The notes under the pieces: generated by a model
The model's database searches: none
What the model saw: only the letters and a program-made list of their open reading frames with translations
Told to the model about the DNA's origin: nothing
Shown: piece after piece, positions 35,226 to 46,400 of the stretch
How the letters are laid out: every line of letters starts with the position of its first letter
Position numbering within the stretch: the stretch's first letter is position 1
Translations under genes and position numbers: made by a program
Source of the DNA: Singulisphaera acidiphila DSM 18658
Lineage (GTDB): Bacteria; Planctomycetota; Planctomycetia; Isosphaerales; Isosphaeraceae
DNA: 64,000 nucleotides
Assembly: GCF_000242455.2 (NCBI RefSeq)
Contig: NC_019892.1
Span: forward strand, 2,976,001-3,040,000
Direction: 5' to 3'

Positions 35226-37781
35226 TCAATCGTCGTCGTCATCGTCGTCCTCCACCCGTGGAACCACAAACGCCGCGCGGACCGGCGGTGGCATCGTCGA
35301 GTTCGCTCCTTTGACGGCTTTCCAGATGATCTCATTGAACACGAGATCATCCGCCTGGTCCTCCTTCGAGAGATCCAGCTTCATCGATGCCTCAGCGCCC
35401 GGGGCCGTGCGGAGGTTCAGTTCATTGAGGTCCACGTTTGCCGGACGGACCGAATAGGGCGACGGATTCGGCTCCCCGATGAAGGCCGGCGACATCGGCC
35501 GCGACGAGGCGTCGAACTGGCTCATGGGGTCCAGCCCCAGGATCAACTCGATGGTGCGAAGCATCGACGAGGTAGAGTACATCGTCGAGTCAACCGCCTT
35601 TCGCTTGACGTACGGGCTGATCACCAGAGCGACGGTGCGGTGGGCGTCCACATGGTCCGAGCCGTTCTGCGCGTCATCCTCGACCACGAAGATCGCCAGC
35701 TTCGGCCAAAACTTGCTTCGTGACAGCCCCTCGACAACCCGGCCCAGCGCCAGGTCATTGTCGGCGACCATGGCCGAAACCGTCGGCTTCCCCGGCGCGG
35801 TGCCCGATGTGTGGTCATTCGGGAGCCGCAACACGATCAGGCGAGGCATTTCGCCAGCCTTCTCGAACCCGGCCAATTCTTCGAGGAACCGGTCGGCCCG
35901 CTTCTGGTCGGAGTAGGCCAGGTCATAGCCGCGATACTTCGGGTCGAAATGGCCTTGGAGGGCCTTGACCTTCGTGTGTGACGGATCGGCAGGAGTCTTG
36001 CCGTTCTCGATGAATTCGCCGTAGCTCCGATACGAGACCCCCTTGGCGGCAGCGCGATCCCAGAGGTAACCGCCAGCCGGAGTCGCGATGGCAAAATTCC
36101 CCTCGGCCGGAAACGGAACGCGACTGTCGCCCCGGTAGCCGAGCGGCCAGGTGCGTTCCACAAAGTCGGTCGCGTAGGCCCCCATCGTCCACTCGTGGCC
36201 GTCGGCCGAAACTTCGGACTCGACGTAGAAATTATCCAGGAGGACAAACTCACGAGCCAATGCATGATGGTTGGGCGTGACCTGCTCAGGGAACAGACAG
36301 AGCGAAGGCTCGCCGTTACCCTCAGGCATGTCGCCGAAGACCTGGTCGTAAGTCCGGTTCTCCTTGATGATGTAGACGCAATGAGTGATCGGAGACGGTT
36401 CACCCACTTTGCGCGGAACAGGGCTATCCTGGGAGGCCTCAGGGCCGGTGACGCCGCCTGGATCGTCCTTCTTGATCGGGCTGCATGCGTAGACGGTTCG
36501 GGAGTACTCGGCCATCTGCCGAGGAGAAGGCATCGGGATCGTGGAGAGGGTGCCAAGGAGGAGCCCGCCGATATACTGGCGGGTGCGGTTCTCTCCCCCT
36601 CCCGCGAAGCCAGGGCGGGGGCCGTCACGGTTGGCCCGGGATGACCCGCCTTTGCCGTTGGTGACCCAAAGCGTTTTGCCGTCGCGACCGACGCGGACGC
36701 TCGTGGGATACCAGCCTACCGGAATGAATCCGAGCGGTGTGCTCTTGCCCGGTTCCTTGACGTTGAACGCCGCGAGGTCGTTGGTGTTGGCGTTGGCGAC
36801 GAGCAAGATCGACTCGTCGGGCGTCAGCGCCAACGAGCTAGGGGTGGATCCGGCCGGGGCATTGGGAGCAATCGCGGTGTTGATCGTCTCGACCGCTTGT
36901 CCTTTCTTCGTGTCGAGGACGGTTACCGTATTGCGGTTCGCATTGGCAACGAAGAGGTACTGCCCCTTCTTCGCCGTGATCATCTCGTTGGGATGCTCTT
37001 GGGTCTCGTAGTGGCGCTGAAGTACGTTCGCCTTGATATCGACGACCGCGACCTTGGCCGCACCCCAGAGGCTCACGTAGATCCGCCCCGCATTCTCGTC
37101 GAGCGCCAATCCGTATGGATACGAATCGAGCCCAAGCTCAACTTCGGACACCAGCGTTCGCGTCTCGATATCGAATCGCGCAAGCGTATGCCCAAAGGCA
37201 TTGGCGGCCCAAAGGCTCTTGCCGTCGGCCGAGACGGCAAGGCCCGCGATAACTCGCTGGCGCTTCTTATCTCCTTGGCCTGTTTCAGACGTCTTCTGGA
37301 GTTCGCCACGGTCTGGATACCGATAGGTCGACTGGTTCGAGAGCAGCCCATCCTTGTGATCGAAACCGTAAATCACGTCGTCGAACCCGCCTCCGACATA
37401 GAGCCGGGCACCGTCCGCCGACCAGGTCAGGCCGGAGAAACTGGCCGGGATCGCCGTACGGGCGATTGTCCGCCCTGTCTTCGCGTCGAGGGTCCAAACC
37501 TCGTGCTCGCCGAACCCGGCATGCAAGATCGCGAGGATTGGAGCTTGAGGGTTCTCGACCAGGAGTACCGGCAGGTCACCCAGCGGCGATTGCTTCCCGG
37601 CGGGTTGCAACGTCCACCCGTTCGGGAGGAGCACGGCTCCGGAGCGGGTCAGGCCCGGCAACATGATTTCTCGTCGATCCGGATCGTTGCGAGGCGGGTC
37701 GTTAGCCCCGAGGGCCGTTGCGGCGAGGATCACCACAATGACCTGCGTCGCATGTCCCAATCGCCCGTTGTGATGTCTCAT
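35226..37781 (-). CDS. Exported YVTN beta-propeller / phosphoesterase fusion
   Basis: An 851-residue exported protein. A signal peptide covers about residues 1-27 (QVIVVILAATALGAND). Residues 60-420 form a seven-bladed YVTN/YncE-like propeller with repeats such as LFVANANRNTVTVLDTKKG. Residues 480-830 are an acid-phosphatase/phospholipase-C-type phosphoesterase domain, with IIKENRTYDQVFGDM and FVVEDDAQNGSDHVDAHR as metal-site motifs. The family is often called bifunctional YncE/alkaline phosphatase. The last residues are a run of seven aspartates. GAGG lies seven bases before ATG 37781, preferred over an upstream in-frame start. Likely substrate: extracellular phosphate esters. Confidence 0.9.
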   Translation of the reverse strand: MRHHNGRLGHATQVIVVILAATALGANDPPRNDPDRREIMLPGLTRSGAVLLPNGWTLQPAGKQSPLGDLPVLLVENPQAPILAILHAGFGEHEVWTLDAKTGRTIARTAIPASFSGLTWSADGARLYVGGGFDDVIYGFDHKDGLLSNQSTYRYPDRGELQKTSETGQGDKKRQRVIAGLAVSADGKSLWAANAFGHTLARFDIETRTLVSEVELGLDSYPYGLALDENAGRIYVSLWGAAKVAVVDIKANVLQRHYETQEHPNEMITAKKGQYLFVANANRNTVTVLDTKKGQAVETINTAIAPNAPAGSTPSSLALTPDESILLVANANTNDLAAFNVKEPGKSTPLGFIPVGWYPTSVRVGRDGKTLWVTNGKGGSSRANRDGPRPGFAGGGENRTRQYIGGLLLGTLSTIPMPSPRQMAEYSRTVYACSPIKKDDPGGVTGPEASQDSPVPRKVGEPSPITHCVYIIKENRTYDQVFGDMPEGNGEPSLCLFPEQVTPNHHALAREFVLLDNFYVESEVSADGHEWTMGAYATDFVERTWPLGYRGDSRVPFPAEGNFAIATPAGGYLWDRAAAKGVSYRSYGEFIENGKTPADPSHTKVKALQGHFDPKYRGYDLAYSDQKRADRFLEELAGFEKAGEMPRLIVLRLPNDHTSGTAPGKPTVSAMVADNDLALGRVVEGLSRSKFWPKLAIFVVEDDAQNGSDHVDAHRTVALVISPYVKRKAVDSTMYSTSSMLRTIELILGLDPMSQFDASSRPMSPAFIGEPNPSPYSVRPANVDLNELNLRTAPGAEASMKLDLSKEDQADDLVFNEIIWKAVKGANSTMPPPVRAAFVVPRVEDDDDDDD

Positions 37782-38086
37782 GGAGCCCTCGTCCGCGTGG
37801 TGCTTGCCAACTGTCGCTCGCGTTATTTCCGCAAACCAGAGGTTAGCGGGAACGGAATGCAAGGAACACGCAGATTCAGCCAATTCGCCGCAAATCCACG
37901 AAAACTTCACCGGCCCACCAACGCCAAAGCTCTCGCATTGAAGAGAAGCTCTCAGCCCCTTTCGGGGCTGGCGCGGCCAAGTTCAACGAGTTGGTTGCGG
38001 TAAGAGTGAGGCGGCGCTGATACCCTTGGCACGAGTTGAAAAGAGAACCGTTCCCATCAGGGTCGAGAGACGCCACGAGGTCACTG
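37782..38086. other. divergent intergenic region
   Basis: This lies between the propeller-phosphoesterase gene (leftward) and the formamidase gene (rightward). It holds a 7-bp hairpin CAGCCCC-TTTC-GGGGCTG at 37953-37970 without a T tract. Promoters are not identified. Confidence 0.45.
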
Positions 38087-38974
38087 ATGAAGCGCCTTCC
38101 CATCGGTCCGCTCTACTACGAATTCAGCCGTCATCACGAACCCCGCCTGCGGATCGAGCCGGGCGAAACGGTCATGGTCGCAAGCGAAGACGCGCTCTCG
38201 GGGCAGATCCGCAGCAACACCGATCGGCGCGATAAGATCAAGATGCCTTATAGCAACCCCCTGACGGGACCGATCGCGGTCGAAGGAGCCGAACCCGGCG
38301 ATGCGCTGGCGGTGACGATCCAGGAGATCCGACCAACGATTGGAGAGTGTGCCACGAGGACCGCCGACCCGAAGCAGCTCTGCGAGTGGCTGGGAACGGA
38401 TTGTCCTCACGGCACCCACGTCTGCCCGATTCGCGACGGCCTGATTTACTGGAGCGACTCGGTCACCATTCCTTATACGCCCATGCTTGGCTGTATCGGC
38501 ACGGCCCCCGACTGGGGTTGCCCCACAACCGCGCCGGCGGGCCCGCACGGCGGGAACATGGATATCATCGAGACCTGTCCGGGGAACACGGTTTACTTGC
38601 CGGTTTTCATCCCGGGCGGATTCCTTTATCTGGGAGACGCCCATGCCGCGATGGGCCACGGCGAGCTGTCTGCCACCGGCCTGGAGATGCCCGCCGAAAC
38701 CACGATCACTGTCAACCTGCTCAAAGGGAAACGGCTAACCTGGCCGCGAATCGAGTCACCCACCGAAATCATGACGATCGTAAGCGGAGCTCCGATGGAG
38801 CGGTCTATTGCCCAGGCCTACGCGCTCTTGAGCTTGTGGATGGAGACGGAGCACGGCTGGAATCGCTGGCGGGCCTACGATCTGTTGACCCACGTCGGCC
38901 AGATCTCAGTCGGCTACTACGGCATCGGCACAGTGGCTGCCAAGGTCGACAAGCGTTACTTGCATGGACGCTGA
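38087..38974 (+). CDS. Acetamidase/formamidase family protein
   Basis: A 295-residue FmdA/AmdA-family amidohydrolase that releases ammonia from formamide, acetamide or similar short amides. Family blocks include SEDALSGQIRSN near residue 34, NPLTGPIAVEGAEPGDALAVTI near 60-81, GCIGTAPDWG, TCPGNTVYLPVFIPGGFLYLGDAHAAMGHGE with likely metal or active-site His/Asp, and a C-terminal YALLSLWMETEHGWNRWRAYDLLTHVG. GAGG lies eight bases before ATG 38087, which is used rather than the upstream in-frame ATG. It is a single gene. Exact substrate is unknown. Confidence 0.9.
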   Translation: MKRLPIGPLYYEFSRHHEPRLRIEPGETVMVASEDALSGQIRSNTDRRDKIKMPYSNPLTGPIAVEGAEPGDALAVTIQEIRPTIGECATRTADPKQLCEWLGTDCPHGTHVCPIRDGLIYWSDSVTIPYTPMLGCIGTAPDWGCPTTAPAGPHGGNMDIIETCPGNTVYLPVFIPGGFLYLGDAHAAMGHGELSATGLEMPAETTITVNLLKGKRLTWPRIESPTEIMTIVSGAPMERSIAQAYALLSLWMETEHGWNRWRAYDLLTHVGQISVGYYGIGTVAAKVDKRYLHGR

Positions 38975-39054
38975 CAATTGCGATTCAGAAGAGGCAATCT
39001 AAGCCTTTTGTCGCCTCGCTGGGTAACCGTTCAAACAGGCAAAGGACATTTTAC

Positions 39055-39075
39055 GGTCGCCCCTTCTGGGCGACC
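39055..39075. terminator. possible weak hairpin terminator after formamidase
   Basis: GGTCGCCC and GGGCGACC form a perfect 8-bp stem with loop CTTCT, about 80 bases after the formamidase stop. No T tract follows on either strand, so termination is uncertain. Confidence 0.3.
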
Positions 39076-39197
39076 ACAAACCTGCTCGTCGGAAGGTATC
39101 GCCGCATTGATTTTTTGGTGTTATCACGTGAGTGAATTACGAAGAGAAGCGTGACTGCCACGGGTGAAGCCCAACCCACGGCAATCAAAAGAGAAGT

Positions 39198-40619
39198 TCA
39201 GGCGAAGAGATCGTGAGCGACTTCGCCGGCCACGTCGGTCAGGCGAAAGTCGCGACCCGCGTACTGATAGGTGAGCCGCTCGTGGTCGAGCCCGAGGAGG
39301 TGCAAGATGGTTGCGTGAACATCGTGGATGTGCATCTTTTTGTCGACGGCGTAATAGCCGTAGTCGTCCGTGGCCCCATACTTGAAGCCGCCCTTGACCC
39401 CGCCCCCGGCCATCCACATGGTAAAACCCTCGGGGTTGTGGTCGCGGCCGTCGGCTCCTTGGGCGGTGGGGGTGCGGCCGAACTCGCCGCCCCAGAGGAC
39501 GAGCGTATCCTCAAGCAGGCCCCGGGCCTTGAGGTCCTTGAGGAGCGCCGCGATCGGCAGATCGACCTCGCGTGCGTTCTTCTCGTGCCCCTCTTTGAGC
39601 TGGGAATGCTGGTCCCACTGCACGTAGGAATCGCTGTGGGTAACCTGGACAAAGCGAACACCGCGCTCGGCGAACCGACGGGCCAGCAAGCACTGGCGGC
39701 CGAAGTTCGCGGTCACCGGGTCGTCGAGCCCGTAGGCCTTCAGGGTAGCTGGGTGCTCACCCGCGAGCGACTGAATTTCCGGCATCGCGGACTGCATCCG
39801 GAAGGCCAGCTCGAACGAGTCGAGACGTCCTTCCAGGTCGAGGTTCGGGCCGACACCCGCCAGGTGATCGCGGTTCAGGTCCGCGAGCAGGTCGAGCTGC
39901 AGGCGTTGAAGCTCGCGAGGGGTTCGCTCGTTTTCAATGTAGCGCACGCGAGCTCGATCGGACGGCACGCTCGCGTTGCCGAGCGGGGTTCCTTGGTAGC
40001 GGGCAGGCAGGAACGCCGAACCCCAGTTGAGCACGCCGCCGTGGGCGAGCGTCGGGCAGATCGTGAGGAACCCGGGCAAGTCCTGATTCTCGGTGCCCAG
40101 GCCGTAGGTGATCCAGGACCCCATACTCGGACGCACGAAGCTGTCACTGCCGGTGTGGAGTTTCAGCAAGGCCCCGCCGTGGGCCGCGTTAGTGCCGTGG
40201 ACAGAGTTGATGATGCACAGATCATCAACGCATCCCGCCACGTTCGGGAAGAGGGAACTGACCTCGATCCCGCTCTGGCCATACTTCTGGAATTTCCAAG
40301 GCGAGGCGAGCAACTTGCCGGTCGGGGCAAACTGGACGCGAGGCTTGGGGAAGGGGAGTTCCTTGCCGTTGTCGCGCTGCAGGAGCGGCTTGGGATCGAA
40401 GGTGTCGAGGTGCGACGGCCCCCCCTTCATGAAGAGAAAGATGACCCGTTTGGCGCGAGGGGGGAAGTGCGGTAAAGGCGGCCCGTCAACCTTCTTGGCA
40501 GGCGCAGCGGCCGAGGATTCTTCGGCCATGAGTGCGGCCAGGGCGAGGGCCCCAAACCCCGTGGCGCAGCCCTTCAGCATCCGGCGGCGCGAGGTCAATT
40601 CCCAGTTGAATTGGTCCAC
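39198..40619 (-). CDS. DUF1501 family exported protein (Tat substrate)
   Basis: A 473-residue DUF1501 protein. A twin-arginine signal (TSRRRMLKGCATGFGALALAAL) lies at about residues 9-30. Family blocks include VIFLFMKGGPSHLDTFDPKP, ARRFAERGVRFVQVTHSDSYVQWDQHSQL and VLWGGEFGRTPTAQGADGRDHNPEGFTMW. The start is GTG 40619, because GAGGG sits seven bases upstream inside the 13-base gap after the cytochrome gene. It is the second gene of a two-gene operon with the DUF1549/DUF1553 protein, the standard planctomycete pairing. Enzymatic activity is unproven. Confidence 0.93.
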   Translation of the reverse strand: MDQFNWELTSRRRMLKGCATGFGALALAALMAEESSAAAPAKKVDGPPLPHFPPRAKRVIFLFMKGGPSHLDTFDPKPLLQRDNGKELPFPKPRVQFAPTGKLLASPWKFQKYGQSGIEVSSLFPNVAGCVDDLCIINSVHGTNAAHGGALLKLHTGSDSFVRPSMGSWITYGLGTENQDLPGFLTICPTLAHGGVLNWGSAFLPARYQGTPLGNASVPSDRARVRYIENERTPRELQRLQLDLLADLNRDHLAGVGPNLDLEGRLDSFELAFRMQSAMPEIQSLAGEHPATLKAYGLDDPVTANFGRQCLLARRFAERGVRFVQVTHSDSYVQWDQHSQLKEGHEKNAREVDLPIAALLKDLKARGLLEDTLVLWGGEFGRTPTAQGADGRDHNPEGFTMWMAGGGVKGGFKYGATDDYGYYAVDKKMHIHDVHATILHLLGLDHERLTYQYAGRDFRLTDVAGEVAHDLFA

Positions 40620-40632
40620 GGTCAGGCCCTCG

Positions 40633-43194
40633 TTAGTCGATATAAACAAATTCGTTGGACGCCAAGAGCGTCTGGCAAAGCGCCTGCCAGGCGCGAAGGG
40701 TTCGCTCCGGTGCGTCGGGCACATAAGCGGCAATCCCCTCGGCGAACCGATCGAGGAACGTCCCAGCGCGAGCAACTTCCGCAGGCACCGGCTCTCGGCC
40801 ATACGCTCGCAAGTAGAGCTGGCCGATTCGATCGGCATCGCTGGACGACTTCGCGGCCAGCAGGTCGGACGCCAGGGTCCGTGCCGTCTGATCGACCAGT
40901 TCGCTGTTCATCATGAACAGGGCCTGGGGCGCCACGGTCGTCGTGGCCCGGTCGCCATTGGTCACGCCGGCCTCAGAGTAGTCGAACAGGTCAAACGCAT
41001 CATACATATGGTTGCGTACGATCGGCAGGTAGACCGAACGCCTTCCCACGTTGTAATTGGTGGCATCCTTCGAGGTATGATCGAAGAAATAGCCGCGATT
41101 CTCGACGTTGAGCAGCGATCCTCCCATGGTCGGATCAAGCGTGCCGCTGACCGTCAAAAGCGCATCGCGGATCGCTTCCGCCTCAAGTCGGCGAGGGCTA
41201 AATCGCCAGTGGAGCAGGTTCTCGGGGTCGACTTGCCCGGCTTCGGGACTGAAGGCAGAGCTCATCTTGTACGTGTTCGAGAGCATGATGATGCGGTGCA
41301 TCGCCTTGATCGACCACCCAGATTCGACGAATCGCTGGGCCAGCCAGTCGAGCAGCAAGGGGTTGCTCGGGCGTCCGCCCAGGGCACCGAAGTTGTCGGG
41401 TGTCGCAACAAGGCCCTTGCCGAAATGCCAGCGCCAGATCCGATTGACCATCACCCGGCTGGTGAGCGGATTTGCAGGCTCGGTCAGCCAGCGGGCCAGC
41501 TCCAACCGCCCGCTCTGTGAGGCGCTGAACTTGGGCGTGCCCGTTGAGGCCAGGACGACCGGAACCCGACGCGCGACCGTCTCCCCCAGCGAGAGGTGAC
41601 TGCCACGGATGTGGACTCGGACGTCGGCGACGGGTCCCTCCGTGACTCCCATCGCGGCGGGCATCACGGGGGCCTTCTTTTCGAACTGGCTCAAAGCATC
41701 ACGCAACTGCTTGAGCTCGGCCTTGGTCTCTTCGGGGTAGAGAGGCTCGGGAGCTTTCGGTAAGACGAATCCCGCCCCTGACGCCGCCTGGAGCCGCTCG
41801 TTGGAATGTTGGATCAATGCGTCGATGGCCGCTTTTTTCTCGGCGACCTGCTTGGCATGTTCCGCCAGACGAGCCTGGTCCTTCGGAGTGGCGAGCGGAA
41901 TCTCGTACCAGCGGGCGACCTTCTTGAAGGTCTCCATGGTTTTGGTGCTACGGAAGATCCCCGCCAGGGCGTAATAGTCGGTCGTGGCGATCGGGTCGAA
42001 CTTGTGGTCGTGACAGCGTGCACACCCAAGCGTGAGCCCCATGAACGAGCGTCCGACCGTGTCGACCTGCTCGTCGACGATGTCCATCTCCATCTTGTTC
42101 TCATCGGGCTCGGCCAGCACCTTGGGCCCGAGCGCCAAGAATCCGGTCGCGATCAGTCGTTCGCGAGTCGTCGCCTCATCCCCCTCGGCCGGCAGCAGGT
42201 CTCCCGCGAGTTGCTCGCGAAGAAACTGTGCGTAGGGCTTGTCTTGGTTGAACGCGTTCACAACGTAATCGCGATACCGCCACGAGTTGCCGTAGGCGAC
42301 ATTCTCATCGAGGCCGTTGGAATCCGCATAACGGGCGACGTCCAGCCAATGCCGCCCCCACCGCTCACCGTAGTGTGGGGAGGCCAGCAACCGGTCCACC
42401 ACCCGGGCAAAGGCGTCGGGAGCTTCGTCGGCCAGGAAGGCGTCGACCTCCGCAGGCGAGGGGGGCAAACCAATCAGGTCAAAGGTCGCCCGGCGGATCA
42501 AGGTCCGCTTATCGGCCTCGGGCGTGGGTTGCAGCCCCTTCTCCTCGAGCCCGGCGAGGAGGAAGCGATCGAGTGCGGCTCGCGACCAGGCCGTGTTCCG
42601 GACTACGGGAACAGGAGGGTCGACCGGAGCACGAAACGCCCAGAACGAGCGGCCGGATTCGATATCGACTTGAGCTTTTGCCGCAGGGGAAGCCTCACCG
42701 GTGCGCGGGTCGGGAGCTCCCATCGCCACCCACTGCGTCAGTAAGGCGATCTCACGCTCTGACAGTTTCCCCTTGGGGGGCATTTTCAGGTCTTCGTCCT
42801 CGTAGCGCACAGCCTGGATCAGGATGCTCGAATCCGGCTTGCCTGGCTCGATCGAAGGTCCAAGATCACCCCCCTTCACCCAGCCGTCCTTGAGGTCGAG
42901 GCTCAGACCGCCCCGGATCTTTTTGCCCTGCTTGGAGTGGCATTCGTAGCAGCGCTCGACCAGCAATGGCCGAATGTTCTTCTCAAAGAACGTGTTGCCA
43001 TCCTGCCCCGGCGGCGCCGCGGAAACCGGCCAAGCCACCCCCAAGGCCAGGAATATGATGATAAGAACCGTGGCAAACTGTCCGGGCCGATCGCGTCTGG
43101 CACCGTCTGGCTTATGGCGAGGCGTCCATAGACCTCGCAGCAACGATGTCTCGATCATGACGTCGTCCGAATCAGGGCCGGGGGCTGGGCTCAT
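40633..43194 (-). CDS. PSCyt1-DUF1549-DUF1553 exported cytochrome-like protein
   Basis: An approximately 853-residue planctomycete cytochrome C-type protein. After a basic leader and hydrophobic signal (about 41-60), a PSCyt1 domain carries a haem motif CYECH near residue 82. DUF1549 spans about 185-400 with ERWGRHWLDVARYADSNG, and ends in a second motif CARCHDHKFDP. DUF1553 follows, with NRIWRWHFGKGLV. It heads an operon with the DUF1501 gene. The start is uncertain: ATG 43194 or ATG 43158, neither with a strong ribosome site. It is thought to transfer electrons during extracytoplasmic catabolism; this is inferred from haem motifs and co-occurrence with DUF1501. Confidence 0.93.
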   Translation of the reverse strand: MSPAPGPDSDDVMIETSLLRGLWTPRHKPDGARRDRPGQFATVLIIIFLALGVAWPVSAAPPGQDGNTFFEKNIRPLLVERCYECHSKQGKKIRGGLSLDLKDGWVKGGDLGPSIEPGKPDSSILIQAVRYEDEDLKMPPKGKLSEREIALLTQWVAMGAPDPRTGEASPAAKAQVDIESGRSFWAFRAPVDPPVPVVRNTAWSRAALDRFLLAGLEEKGLQPTPEADKRTLIRRATFDLIGLPPSPAEVDAFLADEAPDAFARVVDRLLASPHYGERWGRHWLDVARYADSNGLDENVAYGNSWRYRDYVVNAFNQDKPYAQFLREQLAGDLLPAEGDEATTRERLIATGFLALGPKVLAEPDENKMEMDIVDEQVDTVGRSFMGLTLGCARCHDHKFDPIATTDYYALAGIFRSTKTMETFKKVARWYEIPLATPKDQARLAEHAKQVAEKKAAIDALIQHSNERLQAASGAGFVLPKAPEPLYPEETKAELKQLRDALSQFEKKAPVMPAAMGVTEGPVADVRVHIRGSHLSLGETVARRVPVVLASTGTPKFSASQSGRLELARWLTEPANPLTSRVMVNRIWRWHFGKGLVATPDNFGALGGRPSNPLLLDWLAQRFVESGWSIKAMHRIIMLSNTYKMSSAFSPEAGQVDPENLLHWRFSPRRLEAEAIRDALLTVSGTLDPTMGGSLLNVENRGYFFDHTSKDATNYNVGRRSVYLPIVRNHMYDAFDLFDYSEAGVTNGDRATTTVAPQALFMMNSELVDQTARTLASDLLAAKSSSDADRIGQLYLRAYGREPVPAEVARAGTFLDRFAEGIAAYVPDAPERTLRAWQALCQTLLASNEFVYID

Positions 43195-43405
43195 GACACT
43201 GAATAACAATTGTACCACAACAGGCCTGCTCATCCATAGCCGTGATCTTGACGACACGCAGTCTTGCAGTCTTAGGACTCGAGGCAGACCTTGCAGCCCA
43301 AATTTACGGGTTGACCCGAGGCCGTGGGAAACTCGCAGTGGCAACGCTTCAATGCTAAAGTCGGGACGTGAACGAGAATCCCCTCCGACACGGGACGACC
43401 CCTTG

Positions 43406-46400
43406 ATGATACCGACACGAAGACCAACCGCTGGCCTGGCCGCATGGCTGTTTCTACTCACGATCGCCAGGGCCGAGACTCCCCCGGCTCCGCCCTCCCA
43501 AACCGCGCCCGCACTGACCGTCGTGACCTTGGGCGACTCGATCACGAAGGGGGTACGGGACGGGGTCCGTCCTGAGGAGACATTCGCGGCGCTCGCCGAA
43601 CGCGCATTGAAGGCGAAGGGGATCAACGTTCGGGTCGTCAACCTGGGCGTCGGTGGTGAGCGGACCGATCAGGCCCTGAAGCGGTTGGACGCAATTGCCG
43701 AGCCTCGGCCACAAGTCGTCACCGTGATGTATGGCACAAACGACAGTTATGTCGATCCTGGCAAAGACGGACCCCGCATCGCGCTGGGCGATTTCCGGAA
43801 GAATCTGAAAGCGATTGTCGAGGGTCTGCTGCTCCGGGGGATCGATCCCGTTTTGATGACGGCTCCGCGCGAGGCGGAGAACGCTCCCTTGAACGGGCTC
43901 GGCGAGAACCGGAATCTCCGCCTCGCCCCGTTCATGGCGGCCTGCCGTGAGGTGGCCAAGGAGTGTCGCGTTCCGCTCGTCGACCACTTCGCACGCTGGA
44001 CCGACGCGGAAGCGAAAGGGCAATCCCTGAAGGAATGGACGACCGACGGATACCACCCGAACCCGATAGGGCACCAGGATCTCGCCAACGCGATCATCCC
44101 CGCGCTCCTCGAAGAACTCCGGCCCAACACGCCTCGCGTCCCATTCACGACCCGGCTTGATACCGTGCTCGAGCACGATGACGGCAAATTCCTCTGGTAC
44201 CATCCTCGCGTGACAGCGATACCACGGCCCGATGCGCCAGAAAATCCCAACGTGCTGATGACCTTGCAAAAGCACTTGAATGTTTCCGACCACTACTCGG
44301 GCTTGAGCGTAATGCGGAGCAAGGACCTGGGCCGGACCTGGACCGGGCCCGACGCCGTTGCTGAGCTGGACTGGGTCCGTGCGCCAGGGGACGTTGACGT
44401 GGCGGTCGCGGACGTCACGCCCGGCTGGCATCCCGCGACGGGCAAAGTTCTCGCGGTCGGAGCGCAGGTGCGCTACAGCCAAAAAGGGGAGCAACTCGAG
44501 GACCAGCACCGGTCCAACCAGACGGCCTACGCGGTATTCGACCCCGACTCAGGTCGCTGGACTCCCTGGCGGCGACTCGAGATGCCGGCCGGCGAGTCGT
44601 TTCACCTAGCCCGCAGCGCGTGCGCCCAGTTCGTCGTCGAACCCGACGGATCGGTCCTCTTACCTTTCTACATTGGTCGATCAGCCGAGGTGCCGTATGC
44701 CGTGACGATGGTTCGATGCGGGTTCGACGGGGACAAGCTGGTCTACCGTGAGCAGGGCAATGTGCTGACCCTGGACGTCGCCCGGGGCCTCTATGAACCG
44801 TCGCTCATTCGCGCTGGGGGACGGTATTTCCTGACGATCCGCAACGATCTGAAGGGATACGTTACGGCCAGCGATGACGGGCTGCATTACCGCCCCGTTA
44901 AGGCATGGACTTTCGACGATGGGCAGGAGCTTGGGAGCTACAACACGCAACAACACTGGCTCGCGCACGGCGGCGGCCTGTTCCTCGTCTATACCAGGCG
45001 AGGTGCGAACAACGATCACATCATCCGCCATCGCGCCCCGCTCTTCCTCGCCCAGCTTGACCCGATCCGACTCTCCGTCATCCGCGAAACTGAACGCGTG
45101 GTGGTGCCCGAGCGGGGCGCGGAGCTCGGCAACTTCGGTGCAGCGGCGATCAACGATCGCGAGTCCTGGATCACCGTGTCCGAGGGACTGTGGGACAAGT
45201 CGGCCCGTGAACGCGGGGCGAAAGGGGCTCTGTTTGTTGCCCGGGTGTTCTGGGAAGAACCGAAGTCGCCCGTTCTCAAGTCGACCCGTGAAGCCCTTGA
45301 GGGCGGGAAGCCGGTGCAAGTCGTCTGTTTCGGCGACAGTGTGACCGGAGTCTACTACCACACCGGGGGACGCCGGGCGTATACCGACATGCTCGGGATT
45401 GCCTTACGTCGAACCTATCCCACAGTCAACATCGTCATGACCAACGCGGGGATTAGCGGCCACACCACGCGCGACGCCTTGGCGCGAATCGACCGCGACG
45501 TCTTACGTCACAAGCCGACGCTGGTCACCGTCATGTTCGGCCTGAACGATGTGGCACGGTTACCGCTCGAAGAGTATCGCAAAAACCTCGGCGAGATCGT
45601 CGCTCAGTGCCAACGAGCCGGCGTGGAAGTGCTCCTCTGCACGCCAAACAATGTGATCACCACGGGGGATCGGCCCACCCCTAAATTGCTCATGTACTGT
45701 GATGTCGTTCGTGAAGTTGGCCAGCGTCTCAATGTCCCGGTCTGCGACGTCTATGCCGAACTCGAAGCCCAGCGCGAGCGTGATGGGCTTGCCTGGCGAC
45801 TGGGGATGAGCGACGAGATCCATCCGAACATGGATGGCCACAAGCGGATTGCGGAAACAATCTCCCACGCGATGACCGGAAAAGCCGTCACGCTGGCCGA
45901 CGTCCCCCTATTGACCCCATTCCTCCCACGGACGGCCGCTCGCCTCAAGGAGGGGCAACCGATCCGGATCATCGCCATGCCCCCGTTCGACGGCCAAATC
46001 CGCGCGGCGTTGAAGGCCGAGGCTCCCGATGCCAAGGTCGAAGTCACGCCCTGGCCGATGGATGGGAAAACGCTGTCGGAACTGGAGCAAGATGCCAAAC
46101 TACGAATTCGTCCGGCAACACCCGACCTTGTTGTGATCGCGGTCCCGCGCACGGCCAAACCAGGCGCCCGGGAATCTTTCATTCACGATTATGCCTGGCT
46201 CATGAACTGGTCACTGAGCTTTGGCCTTGGAGGTTGGGACTGCGTCGTTGTCCATCCGTCGGTCACCGCCCCCGATCACTCAGGGGAGAACGACCCATTG
46301 ATCCGCCAACTGGTGCGGGCGCAGGATCTGCCTCTCATCGACCGCCTCCCCGGCGATGATCGCACCGCCGACGAACTTCTCCGTGACTGGTTCCGGCGGC

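Noticed and set aside
37953..37970. Hairpin CAGCCCC-TTTC-GGGGCTG read as a terminator
   Set aside because: It sits between two divergent gene starts, where no transcript should end, and has no T tract.
39213..40475. Plus-strand open frame of 420 codons opposite a DUF1501 gene
   Set aside because: The opposite strand shows clear DUF1501 motifs and a good ribosome site; this frame is a codon-position shadow.
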